Assembly: GCA_963800235.1 (NCBI GenBank)
Contig: CAWDAD010000001.1
Span: 186,001 to 250,000, forward strand
Source: CAVVNP01 sp963800235
GTDB taxonomy: Bacteria > Actinomycetota > Acidimicrobiia > Acidimicrobiales > Iamiaceae
Length of the DNA stretch: 64,000 nt
Reading direction: 5' to 3'
A program made the position numbers and the translations under genes. How positions within the stretch are numbered: position 1 is the first letter of the stretch; every line of letters starts with the position of its first letter. The notes beneath the pieces were generated by a model. The model saw only the letters and a program-made list of their open reading frames with translations, was not told the origin of the DNA and did not search any database. Of the stretch, positions 24,583 to 33,131 are shown piece after piece.

Positions 24583-26136
24583 GTGACCGAGACGGGAGCC
24601 ACCGCACCGGCCGAGGGCGCCGCCGACGTGGCTGCCGCCGCCCGGCGGGCCGTCGAGGGCAACCTGGCCCGGGGCGGAGCCAAGCTCGAGGCCCAGGGCA
24701 AGCTGTTCGTCCGCGATCGCATCGACCTGCTGGTCGACCCCGGCTCCTTCGTCGAGGACGCCCTGCTGGCCAACGCCTCGGTCGAGGACCTGCCCGCCGA
24801 CGGGGTGGTCACCGGCCAGGGCCGCATCGACGGCCGGCCGGTGTGCGTGGTGGCCAACGACCCGACGGTGAAGGCGGGGTCGTGGGGCGCCCGGACCGTC
24901 GAGAAGATGATCCGCCAGACCGAGTACGCCCTGGCCCACGACCTGCCCATCTTCTGGCTGGTCGACTCCGCCGGCGCCCGCATCACCGACCAGGTGCAGC
25001 TCTTCCCCGGACGTCGGGGGGCCGGGCGCATCTTCTACAACCAGATCAAGCTGTCGGGCCGGGTGCCACAGATCTGCTGCCTGTTCGGGCCCTCGGCGGC
25101 CGGCGGCGCCTACATCCCCAGCTTCTGCGACATCGTGGTCATGGTCGAGGGCAACGCCAGCATGTACCTCGGGTCGCCCCGCATGGCCGAGATGGTGATC
25201 GGCGAGCGCACCAGCCTCGAGGCCATGGGCGGGGCCCGGCTCCACGCCACCACCTCGGGCTGTGGCGACAACCTGGCCGACGACGACGCCGACGCCATCG
25301 AGCAGGCAAAGGCCTGGTTCAGCTACTTCCCGCGCACCTGGCAGGAGGAGCCGCCCCGCTACCAGGCCGACCCGCCGGTCCGGGACTTCCCCGACGACCT
25401 GGTGCCGGCCGGCGAGCGCGACGCCTACGACGTCCACGACGTGGTCGAGGCGCTGGTCGACGCCGAGAGCTTCTTCGAGCTGAAGCCGCTCTTCGCCACC
25501 GAGCTGGTCACCGGCCTGGGCCGCCTCGACGGACGCCCGATCGGCATCGTGGCCAACAACCCGGCGTCGAAGGGCGGGGTGCTGTTCGTGGACTCGGCCG
25601 ACAAGGCGTCCCGGTTCGTGTGGTGCTGCGACGCCTTCAACATCCCGCTGCTGTTCCTGACCGACGTGCCCGGCTTCATGATCGGCACCCAGGTCGAGGC
25701 CCAGGGCATCATCCGTCACGGGGCGAAGATGGTCACGGCCATCTCCGAGGCGACCGTCGCCAAGGTCTGCGTGGTCCTTCGCAAGGCCTACGGCGCCGGC
25801 CTGTACGCCATGTCGGGTCCCGCCTTCGAGCCGGAGGCCACCCTCGCCCTGCCCACCGCCAAGATCGCGGTGATGGGCCCGGAGGCGGCGGTCAACGCCG
25901 TGTTCGCCAACAAGATCGCCGCCATCGACGACCCGGACGAGCGGGCCGCCTTCGTCGCCCGCGAGCGGGAGGTGTACGAGACCGACGTCGATCTGCTGCG
26001 GCTGGCGTCGGAGCTGGTGGTCGACGCCGTGGTGCAGCCGGGCGACCTGCGCGACGAGCTCATCCGCCGCTTCGAGCTGGCCGAGGGCAAGGACCGCACC
26101 TTCAGCCGTCGGCGGCACGGTGTGCCGCCGGTCTGA
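24583..26136 (+). CDS. Acyl-CoA carboxylase carboxyltransferase (beta) subunit
   Basis: A 517-residue biotin-dependent carboxyltransferase of the AccD/PccB/MccB family. N-terminal crotonase-like half: GQGRIDGRPVCVVANDPTV, WLVDSAGARITDQ and FGPSAAGGAYIPSFCDIVV (oxyanion hole GAY). C-terminal half: IGIVANNPASKGGVLFVDSA, LTDVPGFMIGTQVEAQGIIRHGAKM and YGAGLYAMSGPAFEPE. It transfers carboxyl from carboxybiotin to an acyl-CoA. Next to an HMG-CoA-lyase-like gene, a methylcrotonyl-CoA or related role in leucine breakdown is plausible but not proven. No biotin carboxylase gene is in this window. GTG 24583. Confidence 0.88.
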   Translation: MTETGATAPAEGAADVAAAARRAVEGNLARGGAKLEAQGKLFVRDRIDLLVDPGSFVEDALLANASVEDLPADGVVTGQGRIDGRPVCVVANDPTVKAGSWGARTVEKMIRQTEYALAHDLPIFWLVDSAGARITDQVQLFPGRRGAGRIFYNQIKLSGRVPQICCLFGPSAAGGAYIPSFCDIVVMVEGNASMYLGSPRMAEMVIGERTSLEAMGGARLHATTSGCGDNLADDDADAIEQAKAWFSYFPRTWQEEPPRYQADPPVRDFPDDLVPAGERDAYDVHDVVEALVDAESFFELKPLFATELVTGLGRLDGRPIGIVANNPASKGGVLFVDSADKASRFVWCCDAFNIPLLFLTDVPGFMIGTQVEAQGIIRHGAKMVTAISEATVAKVCVVLRKAYGAGLYAMSGPAFEPEATLALPTAKIAVMGPEAAVNAVFANKIAAIDDPDERAAFVAREREVYETDVDLLRLASELVVDAVVQPGDLRDELIRRFELAEGKDRTFSRRRHGVPPV

Positions 26137-26154
26137 GCGGGTAGGGCCGCGGTC

Positions 26155-27096
26155 GTGAGCAGCGCCTCCCGCCACGGGTTGGCGTCGCAGGTCGAGATCC
26201 GCGAGGTCGGTCCGCGCGACGGCCTGCAGCCCGAGCGCCCGCTGCCGGTGGAGGACCGGGTGCGGCTGATCGAGGCCCTGGTGGCGGCCGGGGCCGGCCA
26301 CATCGAGGTGGCGGCCTTCGTCTCCCCGAAGGCGGTCCCCGCCATGGCCGGCGCCGCCGAGGTGGTCGCCGCCGTCCAGGGGCTCCGGGCGGGTGAGCGG
26401 TCCCCGACGCTGGCGGCGCTGGTGCCCAACGTCCGGGGCGCCGAGCTGGCCCTCGAGGCCGGGGTGGACGAGCTGACCGTGACCATCTCGATCTCGGAGG
26501 CCTACAACCAGCGCAACGTCCGCCGCTCGACCGCCGAGTCCGAGGCCGCCATCGTCGAGATCTGCGAGCTGGCCGGCACCGCGGACGGCGGCCCGGTGCC
26601 GGTCGACGCGGTGGTCTCCTGCGCCTTCGGCTCGCCCTACGAGGGCGACGTCGACCCCGCCGAGGTGGCCGCCCTCGACCGCCGGCTGCGAGCCAGCGGG
26701 TGCGCGGCGATCACCCATGCGGACACCACCGGCATGGCCACGCCCCACCGCATCGACGCCCTGGTCGACGAGACCGGCTCGGCCATCGGGCTGCACCTCC
26801 ACGACACCCGCGGCACCGCCCTGGTCAACGCCTACGCCGCCCTCCACCGGGGCGTCCACCGTTTCGACACGTCGGTCGGCGGGCTGGGCGGGTCGCCGTT
26901 CGCCCACGGCGCCGCCGGCAACCTGGCCACCGAGGAGCTGGTGGCGCTGCTCGACGACCTCGGGGTCAGCACCGGCTACGACGTGGGCCGGTTGGTGGAC
27001 GCGGCCCGGTTGGTCGCAGACTTGGTCGGTCACCGCGTCCCGAGCCGGGTCGCGGTGGCCGGGCCCCGGTCCTGGGGCGCCGATCCGTCCGACTGA
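26155..27096 (+). CDS. HMG-CoA-lyase-like enzyme (DRE-TIM metallolyase), active-site Cys replaced by Ser
   Basis: A 313-residue DRE-TIM barrel protein of the HMG-CoA lyase type. VEIREVGPRDGLQPE carries the catalytic Arg-Asp pair. NVRGAELALEAGVDELTVTIS and GLHLHDTRGTALVN (metal-binding HxH) are present. The signature loop reads FDTSVGGLGGSPFAHG, then AAGNLATEEL, where true HMG-CoA lyases have GGCPYA. The loop cysteine is therefore Ser, so this enzyme may act on another 3-hydroxyacyl-CoA. GTG start 18 bases after the carboxyltransferase stop, with a weak TAGGGC 7 bases upstream. The pair suggests branched-chain acyl-CoA catabolism. Confidence 0.75.
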   Translation: MSSASRHGLASQVEIREVGPRDGLQPERPLPVEDRVRLIEALVAAGAGHIEVAAFVSPKAVPAMAGAAEVVAAVQGLRAGERSPTLAALVPNVRGAELALEAGVDELTVTISISEAYNQRNVRRSTAESEAAIVEICELAGTADGGPVPVDAVVSCAFGSPYEGDVDPAEVAALDRRLRASGCAAITHADTTGMATPHRIDALVDETGSAIGLHLHDTRGTALVNAYAALHRGVHRFDTSVGGLGGSPFAHGAAGNLATEELVALLDDLGVSTGYDVGRLVDAARLVADLVGHRVPSRVAVAGPRSWGADPSD

Positions 27097-27146
27097 CGGC
27101 CCTGCCGACCGGCCTCGCCGTCACCGCTTCACAACCGAGCCGCGAC

Positions 27147-27371
27147 ATGCCCTGGTGCGACAACTGCGACCGCTACTACAACCCCAACTCGGTGGCTCCC
27201 GACGGCACCTGCGTGAAGTGCGGCGCCGACATCGCCGAGGAGCCCACGCCGGAGGAGGCGGCCAGCAGGACGAAGATCCCGTGGCACTTCTGGATCCTGC
27301 TGGTCGCGCTGGTGGTGTACCTGGGGTGGCGGCTGGTCCAGGGGATCAGCTGGGTGGCCCAGCACGTGTAG
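27147..27371 (+). CDS. Small zinc-ribbon membrane protein
   Basis: A 74-residue protein of unknown function. The N-terminus has two CxxC pairs, MPWCDNCDRYYNP and GTCVKCGAD, forming a likely zinc ribbon. The C-terminus is one transmembrane helix, WHFWILLVALVVYLGWRLV, so the ribbon probably faces the cytosol. It lies between the HMG-CoA-lyase-like gene and tRNA-Pro. Similar ribbon-plus-helix proteins occur widely in actinobacteria without assigned role. Confidence 0.7.
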   Translation: MPWCDNCDRYYNPNSVAPDGTCVKCGADIAEEPTPEEAASRTKIPWHFWILLVALVVYLGWRLVQGISWVAQHV

Positions 27372-27420
27372 ACGCCCGCCGGGACGGGGACCGGCCGATC
27401 GGGCCGACCGGGCGGTTCGC

Positions 27421-27426
27421 TACCAT
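27421..27426 (+). promoter_or_regulatory. -10 element TACCAT before tRNA-Pro
   Basis: TACCAT ends 10 bases before the mature 5' end of the tRNA at 27437, a normal tRNA promoter distance. Confidence 0.5.
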
Positions 27427-27436
27427 GGCTCGGCCA

Positions 27437-27514
27437 CGGGCTGTGGCGCAGTTTGGTTAGCGCGCTTGACTGGGGGTCAAGAGGCCGGAGGTTCGAATCC
27501 TCTCAGCCCGACCA
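27437..27514 (+). tRNA. tRNA-Pro (anticodon GGG), CCA encoded
   Basis: Cloverleaf read by hand. The acceptor arm cgggctg (27437-27443) pairs with cagcccg (27504-27510). The D arm is gcgc/gcgc. The anticodon stem cttga/tcaag encloses the loop ctggggg, with anticodon GGG at 27472-27474. The T arm has loop ttcgaat. Discriminator A at 27511 is followed by an encoded CCA (27512-27514). It decodes CCC/CCU proline codons and marks the left border of the variable region. Confidence 0.93.
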
Positions 27515-27523
27515 TGTGAGTCG

Positions 27524-27558
27524 CGAGACATCCCGGACCGGTGAGGTCCGCTGTCTCG
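27524..27558 (+). terminator. Hairpin just after tRNA-Pro
   Basis: cgagaca (27524-27530) pairs with tgtctcg (27552-27558), and inside it ggacc (27535-27539) pairs with ggtcc (27545-27549). No T tract follows, so it may be a processing or termination hairpin, or part of a mobile-element end. The rest of 27559-27736 shows only weak inverted repeats and no gene I can support. Confidence 0.45.
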
Positions 27559-27736
27559 TGAGCGCACCCGCGGTTGCCGGCAGGATTGTCCGGCCGCCAG
27601 GTGGATAGTTGGCGGACGTGAACACCTCCTCTGCCGGAGCGATCGAACCCGATGCTGGGCAACCGACGTCGCGCCACGGATCCCCGGTCCGACCGACCCG
27701 GATGCGATCCGCGCCGCCAGATCGGGCCGCCGCCTG

Positions 27737-29185
27737 ATGGGCCAGGAGCAATCGTCTCCGAGCGTCACGCCCGTCGGGCGGGGTGGAGTGCGAGCGCTGT
27801 GGCGCGCGGCCCGGGAGTTCCTGACCCTCCCGGCGATCGTGGTCTTCGGCTTCGCGCTCCTCACCGCGGTCTCGGTCGTGTTCGATCAGTCACATGCCGG
27901 GTGGGTGCGCTCGCTGCGGCAGGCTCTCAGCACCTTCATCGGCCCCGGCTCGGCGCCGAACGTCTTGAGCGCTGTCGCAACCGGCATGGTCACCGTCACC
28001 TCGATCACCTTCTCGGTGCTCCTCCTCGCGGTGCAGCAGACCGCATCGAGCCTCTCGCCCGTGGTCTTCGACCAGTTCGTCCGGCGCAAGCTCAACCAGG
28101 TGTACCTCGGCTTCTTCGTCGGCTTGAGCATGTACGCGTACGTGACCCTCGCCGCCACGCAGCAACGAACCGCCCCGATCCTCGGCGCCACGATGGCGGT
28201 CGTCCTCACCGTCGTCGGCCTGCTGTTCCTGCTGGCGGTGATCTACTCGACCATCGACGAGATGCGCCCGACGAGGGTCGTCGAGCGCATCGCGGATCAT
28301 GCGCGCACGGCACGTGACCACGAGGAGATGTTCATCGCACGGACGCGTCGGCGTCCAAGGCGCGACGACCCCGTATCGGCGACCCTCCGTTCGAAGGCGG
28401 CCGGCTACGTGGTCGAGCTCGACCTCGACACGATCGCCGACGTGATCGCCGAGGTGCCGAACGCGGAGATCGAGCTGCTCGTGACCCTCGGCAGCTACGT
28501 CAGCTACGGCGATCCGCTGGCCCGCCTCCGTGACGACAACCCGAAGGATGTCGAGGCACTGGCCGAGCACATGCGATCGGCCGTGCGCCTCTCACCGCAG
28601 CGCGACATCTCCCTCGACGCCTCGGCTGCGGTGCGACAGATCGCCAACATCGTGTGGACGTCGGCATCCTCGGCCAAGCAGAACCCCGAGGTGGCGCAAC
28701 TCGGTCTCGATGCGCTGCGCGAGCTCGTGGTGCGCTGGTCGGAGCGGGAGCCGGACGTCGAGGCGGACGACGAGCTGCCACTCGTCTACGCGGACGAGGA
28801 CGTCGACGAGGTGCTCGACGCGATCGTGTCGTGTGCCGTCGCCGCCCACGAGGCCCATCAGAGCCAGACCATCGCTGCCGTCCTCCGAGCCTGGTACGCC
28901 ATCCTCGACCACGATCACGCCGATGTCGTCCGAACCGTGCTGAGCGACATCCACGACACGCTCTCGATCGTCGCCGACGTGCCGTCGACGATCGTCCTGC
29001 GATCCGCAGCCGACCACCTCGCAGGGATGCTCGAATCCCACGGTCATGCGACGCTCGCACAGGCGCTCTGCGATGCGGCGGCGGTGCCCCAGCACGATCG
29101 GTCGATGCCGACCGCAGAAGGCGACGCGCCGCGTGGAGCGGAGGCCGCGGTCGCTGGTCGTCGAACCGTCAGTCGTCACACCTGA
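27737..29185 (+). CDS. DUF2254 family membrane protein
   Basis: A 482-residue protein matching DUF2254. Residues 25-170 contain about four transmembrane helices: LPAIVVFGFALLTAVSVV, VLSAVATGMVTVTSITFSVL, YLGFFVGLSMYAYVTLAAT and AVVLTVVGLLFLLAVIYS. The typical family sequence SVLLLAVQQTASSLSPVVF lies between them. The long C-terminal half is soluble and acidic. Function is unknown. It uses more A/T than its neighbours: I counted 18 and 21 A/T in two 60-base lines, against about 13 in a line of the DUF2079 gene. It is the first gene after tRNA-Pro, so acquisition by transfer is possible. Confidence 0.78.
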   Translation: MGQEQSSPSVTPVGRGGVRALWRAAREFLTLPAIVVFGFALLTAVSVVFDQSHAGWVRSLRQALSTFIGPGSAPNVLSAVATGMVTVTSITFSVLLLAVQQTASSLSPVVFDQFVRRKLNQVYLGFFVGLSMYAYVTLAATQQRTAPILGATMAVVLTVVGLLFLLAVIYSTIDEMRPTRVVERIADHARTARDHEEMFIARTRRRPRRDDPVSATLRSKAAGYVVELDLDTIADVIAEVPNAEIELLVTLGSYVSYGDPLARLRDDNPKDVEALAEHMRSAVRLSPQRDISLDASAAVRQIANIVWTSASSAKQNPEVAQLGLDALRELVVRWSEREPDVEADDELPLVYADEDVDEVLDAIVSCAVAAHEAHQSQTIAAVLRAWYAILDHDHADVVRTVLSDIHDTLSIVADVPSTIVLRSAADHLAGMLESHGHATLAQALCDAAAVPQHDRSMPTAEGDAPRGAEAAVAGRRTVSRHT

Positions 29186-29259
29186 TCGAGACGTCCAGCC
29201 GCCCGAGCCTCCAGGCCCAGGCCGGTTCGATCGGTCGATCGGGGGAAGCTCCGACGGGC

Positions 29260-29913
29260 ATGGCTCGCAACGGGGCACTCGTGGATCTCGACGGGACGCT
29301 CGTCGACAGCAACTACCAGCACACCCTGGCTTGGGGGCGCGCCCTCGCCGAACACGGGCACCACCCTCCGCTCGCCGTCATCCACCGGTGCATCGGCATG
29401 GGGGGATCGCAGCTGCTCGAGCGGGTGATCGGCCACGACGACGACGGGGTGGCGAGGGACTGGCGTCGGCACTTCGATGCGCTCCTGCCCACCGTCCGGC
29501 CCCTGCCGGGCGCCGAGGAGCTCCTCCGGAGCCTGCACGACCAGGGTCTCACCGTGGTCCTGGCCACCTCCTCACCGGGCGACCTGGTCGACGCGCTGAC
29601 CGCCGAGCTGGACGTCGAGGCCCTGGTCGACGTGCGGGTCACCGACGACGACATCGAGGCCGCCAAGCCGCGTCCCGACGTGTTCCAGGTGGCGCTGGAG
29701 CGCGCCGGTCTCTCGTCCGGGGAGGCCACCGCCATCGGCGACTCGGTGTGGGACGTGGAGGCGGCGGGCCGGGCGGGGGTGGCCACCGTCGGCGTCGAGA
29801 CCGGTGGCTTCAGCGCCGCCGAGCTCCGGTCCGCGGGGGCGGTCGACGTGAGGTCGGGCCCGGAGGAGCTGGCCCGCGAGCTCGGCCAGACCGCGCTCGC
29901 CCGGCGGTCGTAG
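29260..29913 (+). CDS. HAD-superfamily hydrolase (phosphoglycolate-phosphatase-like)
   Basis: A 217-residue HAD phosphatase. Motif I is GALVDLDGTLVDSNYQH (nucleophile Asp). A helical cap follows with GMGGSQLLERVIG. Motif II is TVVLATSSP. Motif III Lys and motif IV are in AAKPRPDVFQVALERAG then ATAIGDSVWDVEAAGRAG. Members dephosphorylate small phosphorylated metabolites and substrates cannot be predicted reliably. ATG 29260 is chosen because it places motif I ten residues from the N-terminus. The upstream 74 bases show no clear promoter. Confidence 0.82.
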   Translation: MARNGALVDLDGTLVDSNYQHTLAWGRALAEHGHHPPLAVIHRCIGMGGSQLLERVIGHDDDGVARDWRRHFDALLPTVRPLPGAEELLRSLHDQGLTVVLATSSPGDLVDALTAELDVEALVDVRVTDDDIEAAKPRPDVFQVALERAGLSSGEATAIGDSVWDVEAAGRAGVATVGVETGGFSAAELRSAGAVDVRSGPEELARELGQTALARRS

Positions 29914-30098
29914 CCCCGCCCGAGCCGCGGAGGCGTCGGTCCGGCACCGATGCCCGGCTTGCGGTCGGAGCTGCTCAGCCCCGCCGGGCCTGCTCCGCGA
30001 GCGCCCGCTGGAGCGCCGCCCCCCTCGGTCCCCGGCCCGCACGAACCGGCGCCCGAGCCGGCGGTGAGGGTGGTGGACCAGGGGGAGAGGTGTCCGGG

Positions 30099-30608
30099 TC
30101 AGCGCCTGACGTCGGCCATCACCTCGGTGGACGGCTCGGTGGTGCCGTGCAGGACGGAGATGTCGCCGGTCGTCTCGAACACCACGGCCTGCACCTGCTG
30201 CAGGTCGCAGACGTTGGCCGCCCGGAGGCAGGCTCGGAGGTCGTCGCGGGTCACCCTGGCCCGGCGCAGGTTCTGCTCCAGCACCTCCCCGTCGTCGACG
30301 AGGAGGAGCGGGGTGTTGTCGACGACCCGGGCGAGGGAGTGCCGGCGTCCCAGGGCGATCAGCACCTGGAGCCCCAGGAGGGTGCCGGCGGCCACCAGGC
30401 CCTCCACCAGCGAGGACCCCGAGAGGGTGACGCTGGCGAGCAACGAGCCGAAGGCGACGGTGATGACGAAGTCGAAGGCGGACATCTTGGAGAAGGTCCG
30501 GAGCCCCGCGGCCCGGGTGTAGGCGATGATGCCGAACAACATGGCGCCGGAGGACAGCACCACGAGGCCGATGTTCGACCAGGAGCTGGTCAGTTCTCGG
30601 GAGATCAT
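30099..30608 (-). CDS. DUF421 / YetF-family membrane protein
   Basis: A 169-residue protein of the DUF421 (YetF) family. Three hydrophobic helices (NIGLVVLSSGAMLFGIIAYT, FDFVITVAFGSLLASVTLSG, GLVAAGTLLGLQVLIALG) are followed by a cytoplasmic YetF domain containing NTPLLLVDDGEVLEQNLRRARV and DLRACLRAANVCDLQQVQAVV. The C-terminal FETTGDISVLHG is typical. No biochemical role is established. It stands alone: the 185 bases on its right side (29914-30098) and the 112 bases before it show no gene or clear promoter I can support. Confidence 0.8.
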   Translation of the reverse strand: MISRELTSSWSNIGLVVLSSGAMLFGIIAYTRAAGLRTFSKMSAFDFVITVAFGSLLASVTLSGSSLVEGLVAAGTLLGLQVLIALGRRHSLARVVDNTPLLLVDDGEVLEQNLRRARVTRDDLRACLRAANVCDLQQVQAVVFETTGDISVLHGTTEPSTEVMADVRR

Positions 30609-30720
30609 CCTCGGAACCTTCCACCCGGGAGGCTGCTCACACCGAACGACGTGATGCCGGGTCGAGGAGGCCGCCGGCGGTTTCACGGTTCGATCACGCG
30701 CCGATCCGCATGGTCCGGCC

Positions 30721-32135
30721 ATGGCTCTCCCCTCACGCCGTGCCCCCCGCCCCGTCCCGACCCGACCGGCTCGCCGCCTCGTCCTCGCCGCCGCCGTCCT
30801 CGTCGTGATCCTGCTCTCCAGCTGCGACGGGGCGCCGACCTCCCCGGTGCCGACGCCGACCGACCGGGCCGGCGCCGTGGCCCCCGGCGACGCCACGCCC
30901 ACGACCTCGACCGCCTCGATCGCACCGACGACCGACGCCCCGCCACCGACGCCCCCGCCACCGACTCGTCGACGACCGGGGCCGGCGCCACCACCAGCGA
31001 CGTGGCGAGCACCGACGCCACCACGACGGCGACGCCGACCACGGAGTCGCCGACCACCGGGACCACCACGACGGAGTCGCCGACCACCGAGGCGCCGGGC
31101 TCCGAGCCCGCACCCGACCCCTCGGCGGTCATGCCGGGACCGACCCCGCCGCCGGTCCCGCTCACGGTGCAGGACCCGGGCCCGTCCCCCGACGGCGCCG
31201 CCCGGCCGGTGGTCGTGTACCTGCCGGGCGGAGCGGGGTTCAGCTTCCCCTCCGACGCCGACTTCGCCGCCTGGGCCAAGCCCTACACCGACGCCGGGTA
31301 CGTGGCGGTGATGCCCCGCACCGACGTCGACGTGCTGCCGGCCGCCCTCGACCGCGACGGCGACCACCAGGTCGACGACCCCTCGGTCCTGTCCGCCCTG
31401 CCGACCGCCGGCGCCGCCTACAACCCGGCCATGCCGCTCTGGAGCGTCCTCGTCGACATGGCCCTCCGCTCGCCCGACGTGAGCCAGCCGGCGTACGTGT
31501 GCAACCCGTTCCGGCACGACGGGGTGGAGCCGGACCGGTACCCGCTGCCGACCGGCGACGTCACCTGCTGGCTGTTCCTCGACCAGTTCCTGCGCACCCG
31601 CCGGCAGGTTCGCGACGAGGTGGCCTGGCTGGGCGGCCCCGGCGCCGACCAGCTCGGCATCGACCCGACCCGCATCACGGTGGTCGGTGAGTCCTACGGG
31701 GGTGCGGTGGCCAACGACCTCGCCTTCACCGGCGCCGGCCTTCCCCACGCTCCGGCCCTGGTGGTGACGGTGGCCGGCTCGGACCCCTTCGTCGACGAGG
31801 CCCCGGCCGGGGCCCAGGTCAGCCCGGTCGTGCTGCTCGAGTACGCCGACGCCGCCCAGCCCAGCGTGTACCGCCCCGCCGACGGGCTGCCGGCGCCGGA
31901 CTCGGCCATGGTGCTCCGGCACGCCCGGGCCGTCGGCGGCGACGTGGGCTTCGTCCAGCTCGCCGGATCGGGCCACATCCCCGACCCGGGGACCGACGCC
32001 GCCGCCTGCGTCCAGGGCGTGGTGGTGGCCGGTGTGGCCGGCGGCTTCGGCACCGAGGCCACCGACGCCCGCCTGGTCGCCGGATGCGCCCCCGGGGCGG
32101 TCGCCTCGGACCAGCGGGTCGTCACCGCCGGTTGA
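30721..32135 (+). CDS. Secreted lipoprotein with alpha/beta-hydrolase domain, one frameshift in the linker
   Basis: The N-terminus is a lipoprotein signal peptide ending in the lipobox LLSSC near residue 35. A Thr/Ser/Pro/Ala-rich linker follows, then an alpha/beta-hydrolase domain (PVVVYLPGGAGF, nucleophile elbow VVGESYGGAVAND, late histidine GSGHIPDPG). The frame breaks in the linker. A 15-base unit gacgcccccgccacc occurs twice, but the first copy (30934-30947) has four Cs instead of five and is 14 bases long. Adding that C joins the two frames. The domain resembles carboxylesterases, with an unusual Cys-rich insert (YVCNPFRHDG, DVTCWLFLDQFL). Cell-surface location is inferred from the lipobox. 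Confidence 0.7.
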
Positions 32136-32170
32136 GGCAGCGCCTGAGCAGGCCCGCCGGTCCGCGGCCG

Positions 32171-33061
32171 TCAGTCGTCGTCCGCACCCCCGTCGTCGAC
32201 GGCCAGGCCGTGGAAGCGGTCGGCAGCGGGGGAGCGGGCCCCCGGCCGCCCGACCAGGAGCAGTCGTCGGTGCAGCGGCGGGTCGGTGGGGTGGACCCGG
32301 GCGCCCAGCGCGGCGGCGGCCCCCGCCAGCCCCCGGGGCACGAAGCCGGTGCCGGCGCCGGCCAGGACGAGGGGCACGACGGCGTCGCGCTGGTCGGTCT
32401 CGACCGCGACGGTGGGAGTGATGTCGAGGGAGGCGAAGGCGGCGTCGACCATCGTCCGCAGCGAGGTGCCCGGGGGCGTGACCACCAGCGGCCGTCCGTC
32501 GAGGTCGCGCAGGTCGATCGCTGCTCCGTCGGCCCCGGAGCCCCCCGGTGGCACGACCGCCCGGAGCTGCTGGTCGGACAGGGCGACGTGGTCGAGGGCT
32601 GCGACCTCGGGACCGGTCACGGTGATGCCGACCTCGGCCCGTCCGCTGCGGACCGCATCGGCCAGGTCGGCTGGATCGCGGGCGCCGAGCACCCGGACCG
32701 TGACGCCCGGGTGGGCCCGGCGGAAGTGGCCGACCAGCTCGGCCGCAGGGTCGGCGGTCAGGCTGGGCAGGCACACCACGTCGAGCCGGCCGGCGACCAG
32801 CCCCGTCACCGCCGCCACCGAGGCGGTGGCGATGTCCAGCTCCTGCAGGGCACGACGGGCGGGCGGCACGAGGGCGGCGCCGGCCGGGGTGAGGGTGACC
32901 CCGGAGCGGGAGCGCACCAGCAGCTCGGACCCCAGCTCCTGCTCGAGCTCCTTCACCGCCAGCGAGACCGCCGGCTGGGCCACGTGCACCGCCCGGGCGG
33001 CGGCGGTGAAGCCGTCGTGGTCGACCACGGCGAGGAAGAGCCCGAGTCGACGCAGGTCCAT
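32171..33061 (-). CDS. LysR-family transcriptional regulator
   Basis: A 296-residue LysR regulator. The N-terminal winged helix reads MDLRRLGLFLAVVDHDGFTA, AARAVHVAQPAVSLAVKELE and LLVRSRSGVTLTPAG. The effector-binding domain follows from residue 90 (GRLDVVCLPSLTADPAAELV, LVVTPPGTSLRTMVD). The gene is divergent from a TauE/SafE exporter and a persulfide dioxygenase-rhodanese gene, so it probably controls that sulfur module and itself. The shared 70-base region is unusually AT-rich and contains a palindrome. The inducer is unknown; a sulfur compound is the natural guess. Confidence 0.88.
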   Translation of the reverse strand: MDLRRLGLFLAVVDHDGFTAAARAVHVAQPAVSLAVKELEQELGSELLVRSRSGVTLTPAGAALVPPARRALQELDIATASVAAVTGLVAGRLDVVCLPSLTADPAAELVGHFRRAHPGVTVRVLGARDPADLADAVRSGRAEVGITVTGPEVAALDHVALSDQQLRAVVPPGGSGADGAAIDLRDLDGRPLVVTPPGTSLRTMVDAAFASLDITPTVAVETDQRDAVVPLVLAGAGTGFVPRGLAGAAAALGARVHPTDPPLHRRLLLVGRPGARSPAADRFHGLAVDDGGADDD

Positions 33062-33064
33062 AAG

Positions 33065-33077
33065 CACATCATATGTG
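33065..33077. promoter_or_regulatory. Palindrome CACAT-CAT-ATGTG, likely LysR operator
   Basis: A perfect 5-3-5 inverted repeat sits 4 bases upstream of the LysR start codon, inside a stretch with 25 A/T in 40 bases (33061-33100) where the genome is otherwise near 73% GC. Position between divergent genes and symmetry fit a LysR autoregulatory site. Confidence 0.5.
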
Positions 33078-33131
33078 AGTGGTAGAAAACATGTCTTGGA
33101 CTTCTCGTCCTGGGTGGAGTCCACTGGATGG

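Noticed and set aside
27477..27677. Minus-strand frame encoding MVGLRGFEPPAS-like sequence
   Set aside because: This is the well-known false frame read from the antisense of a tRNA gene.
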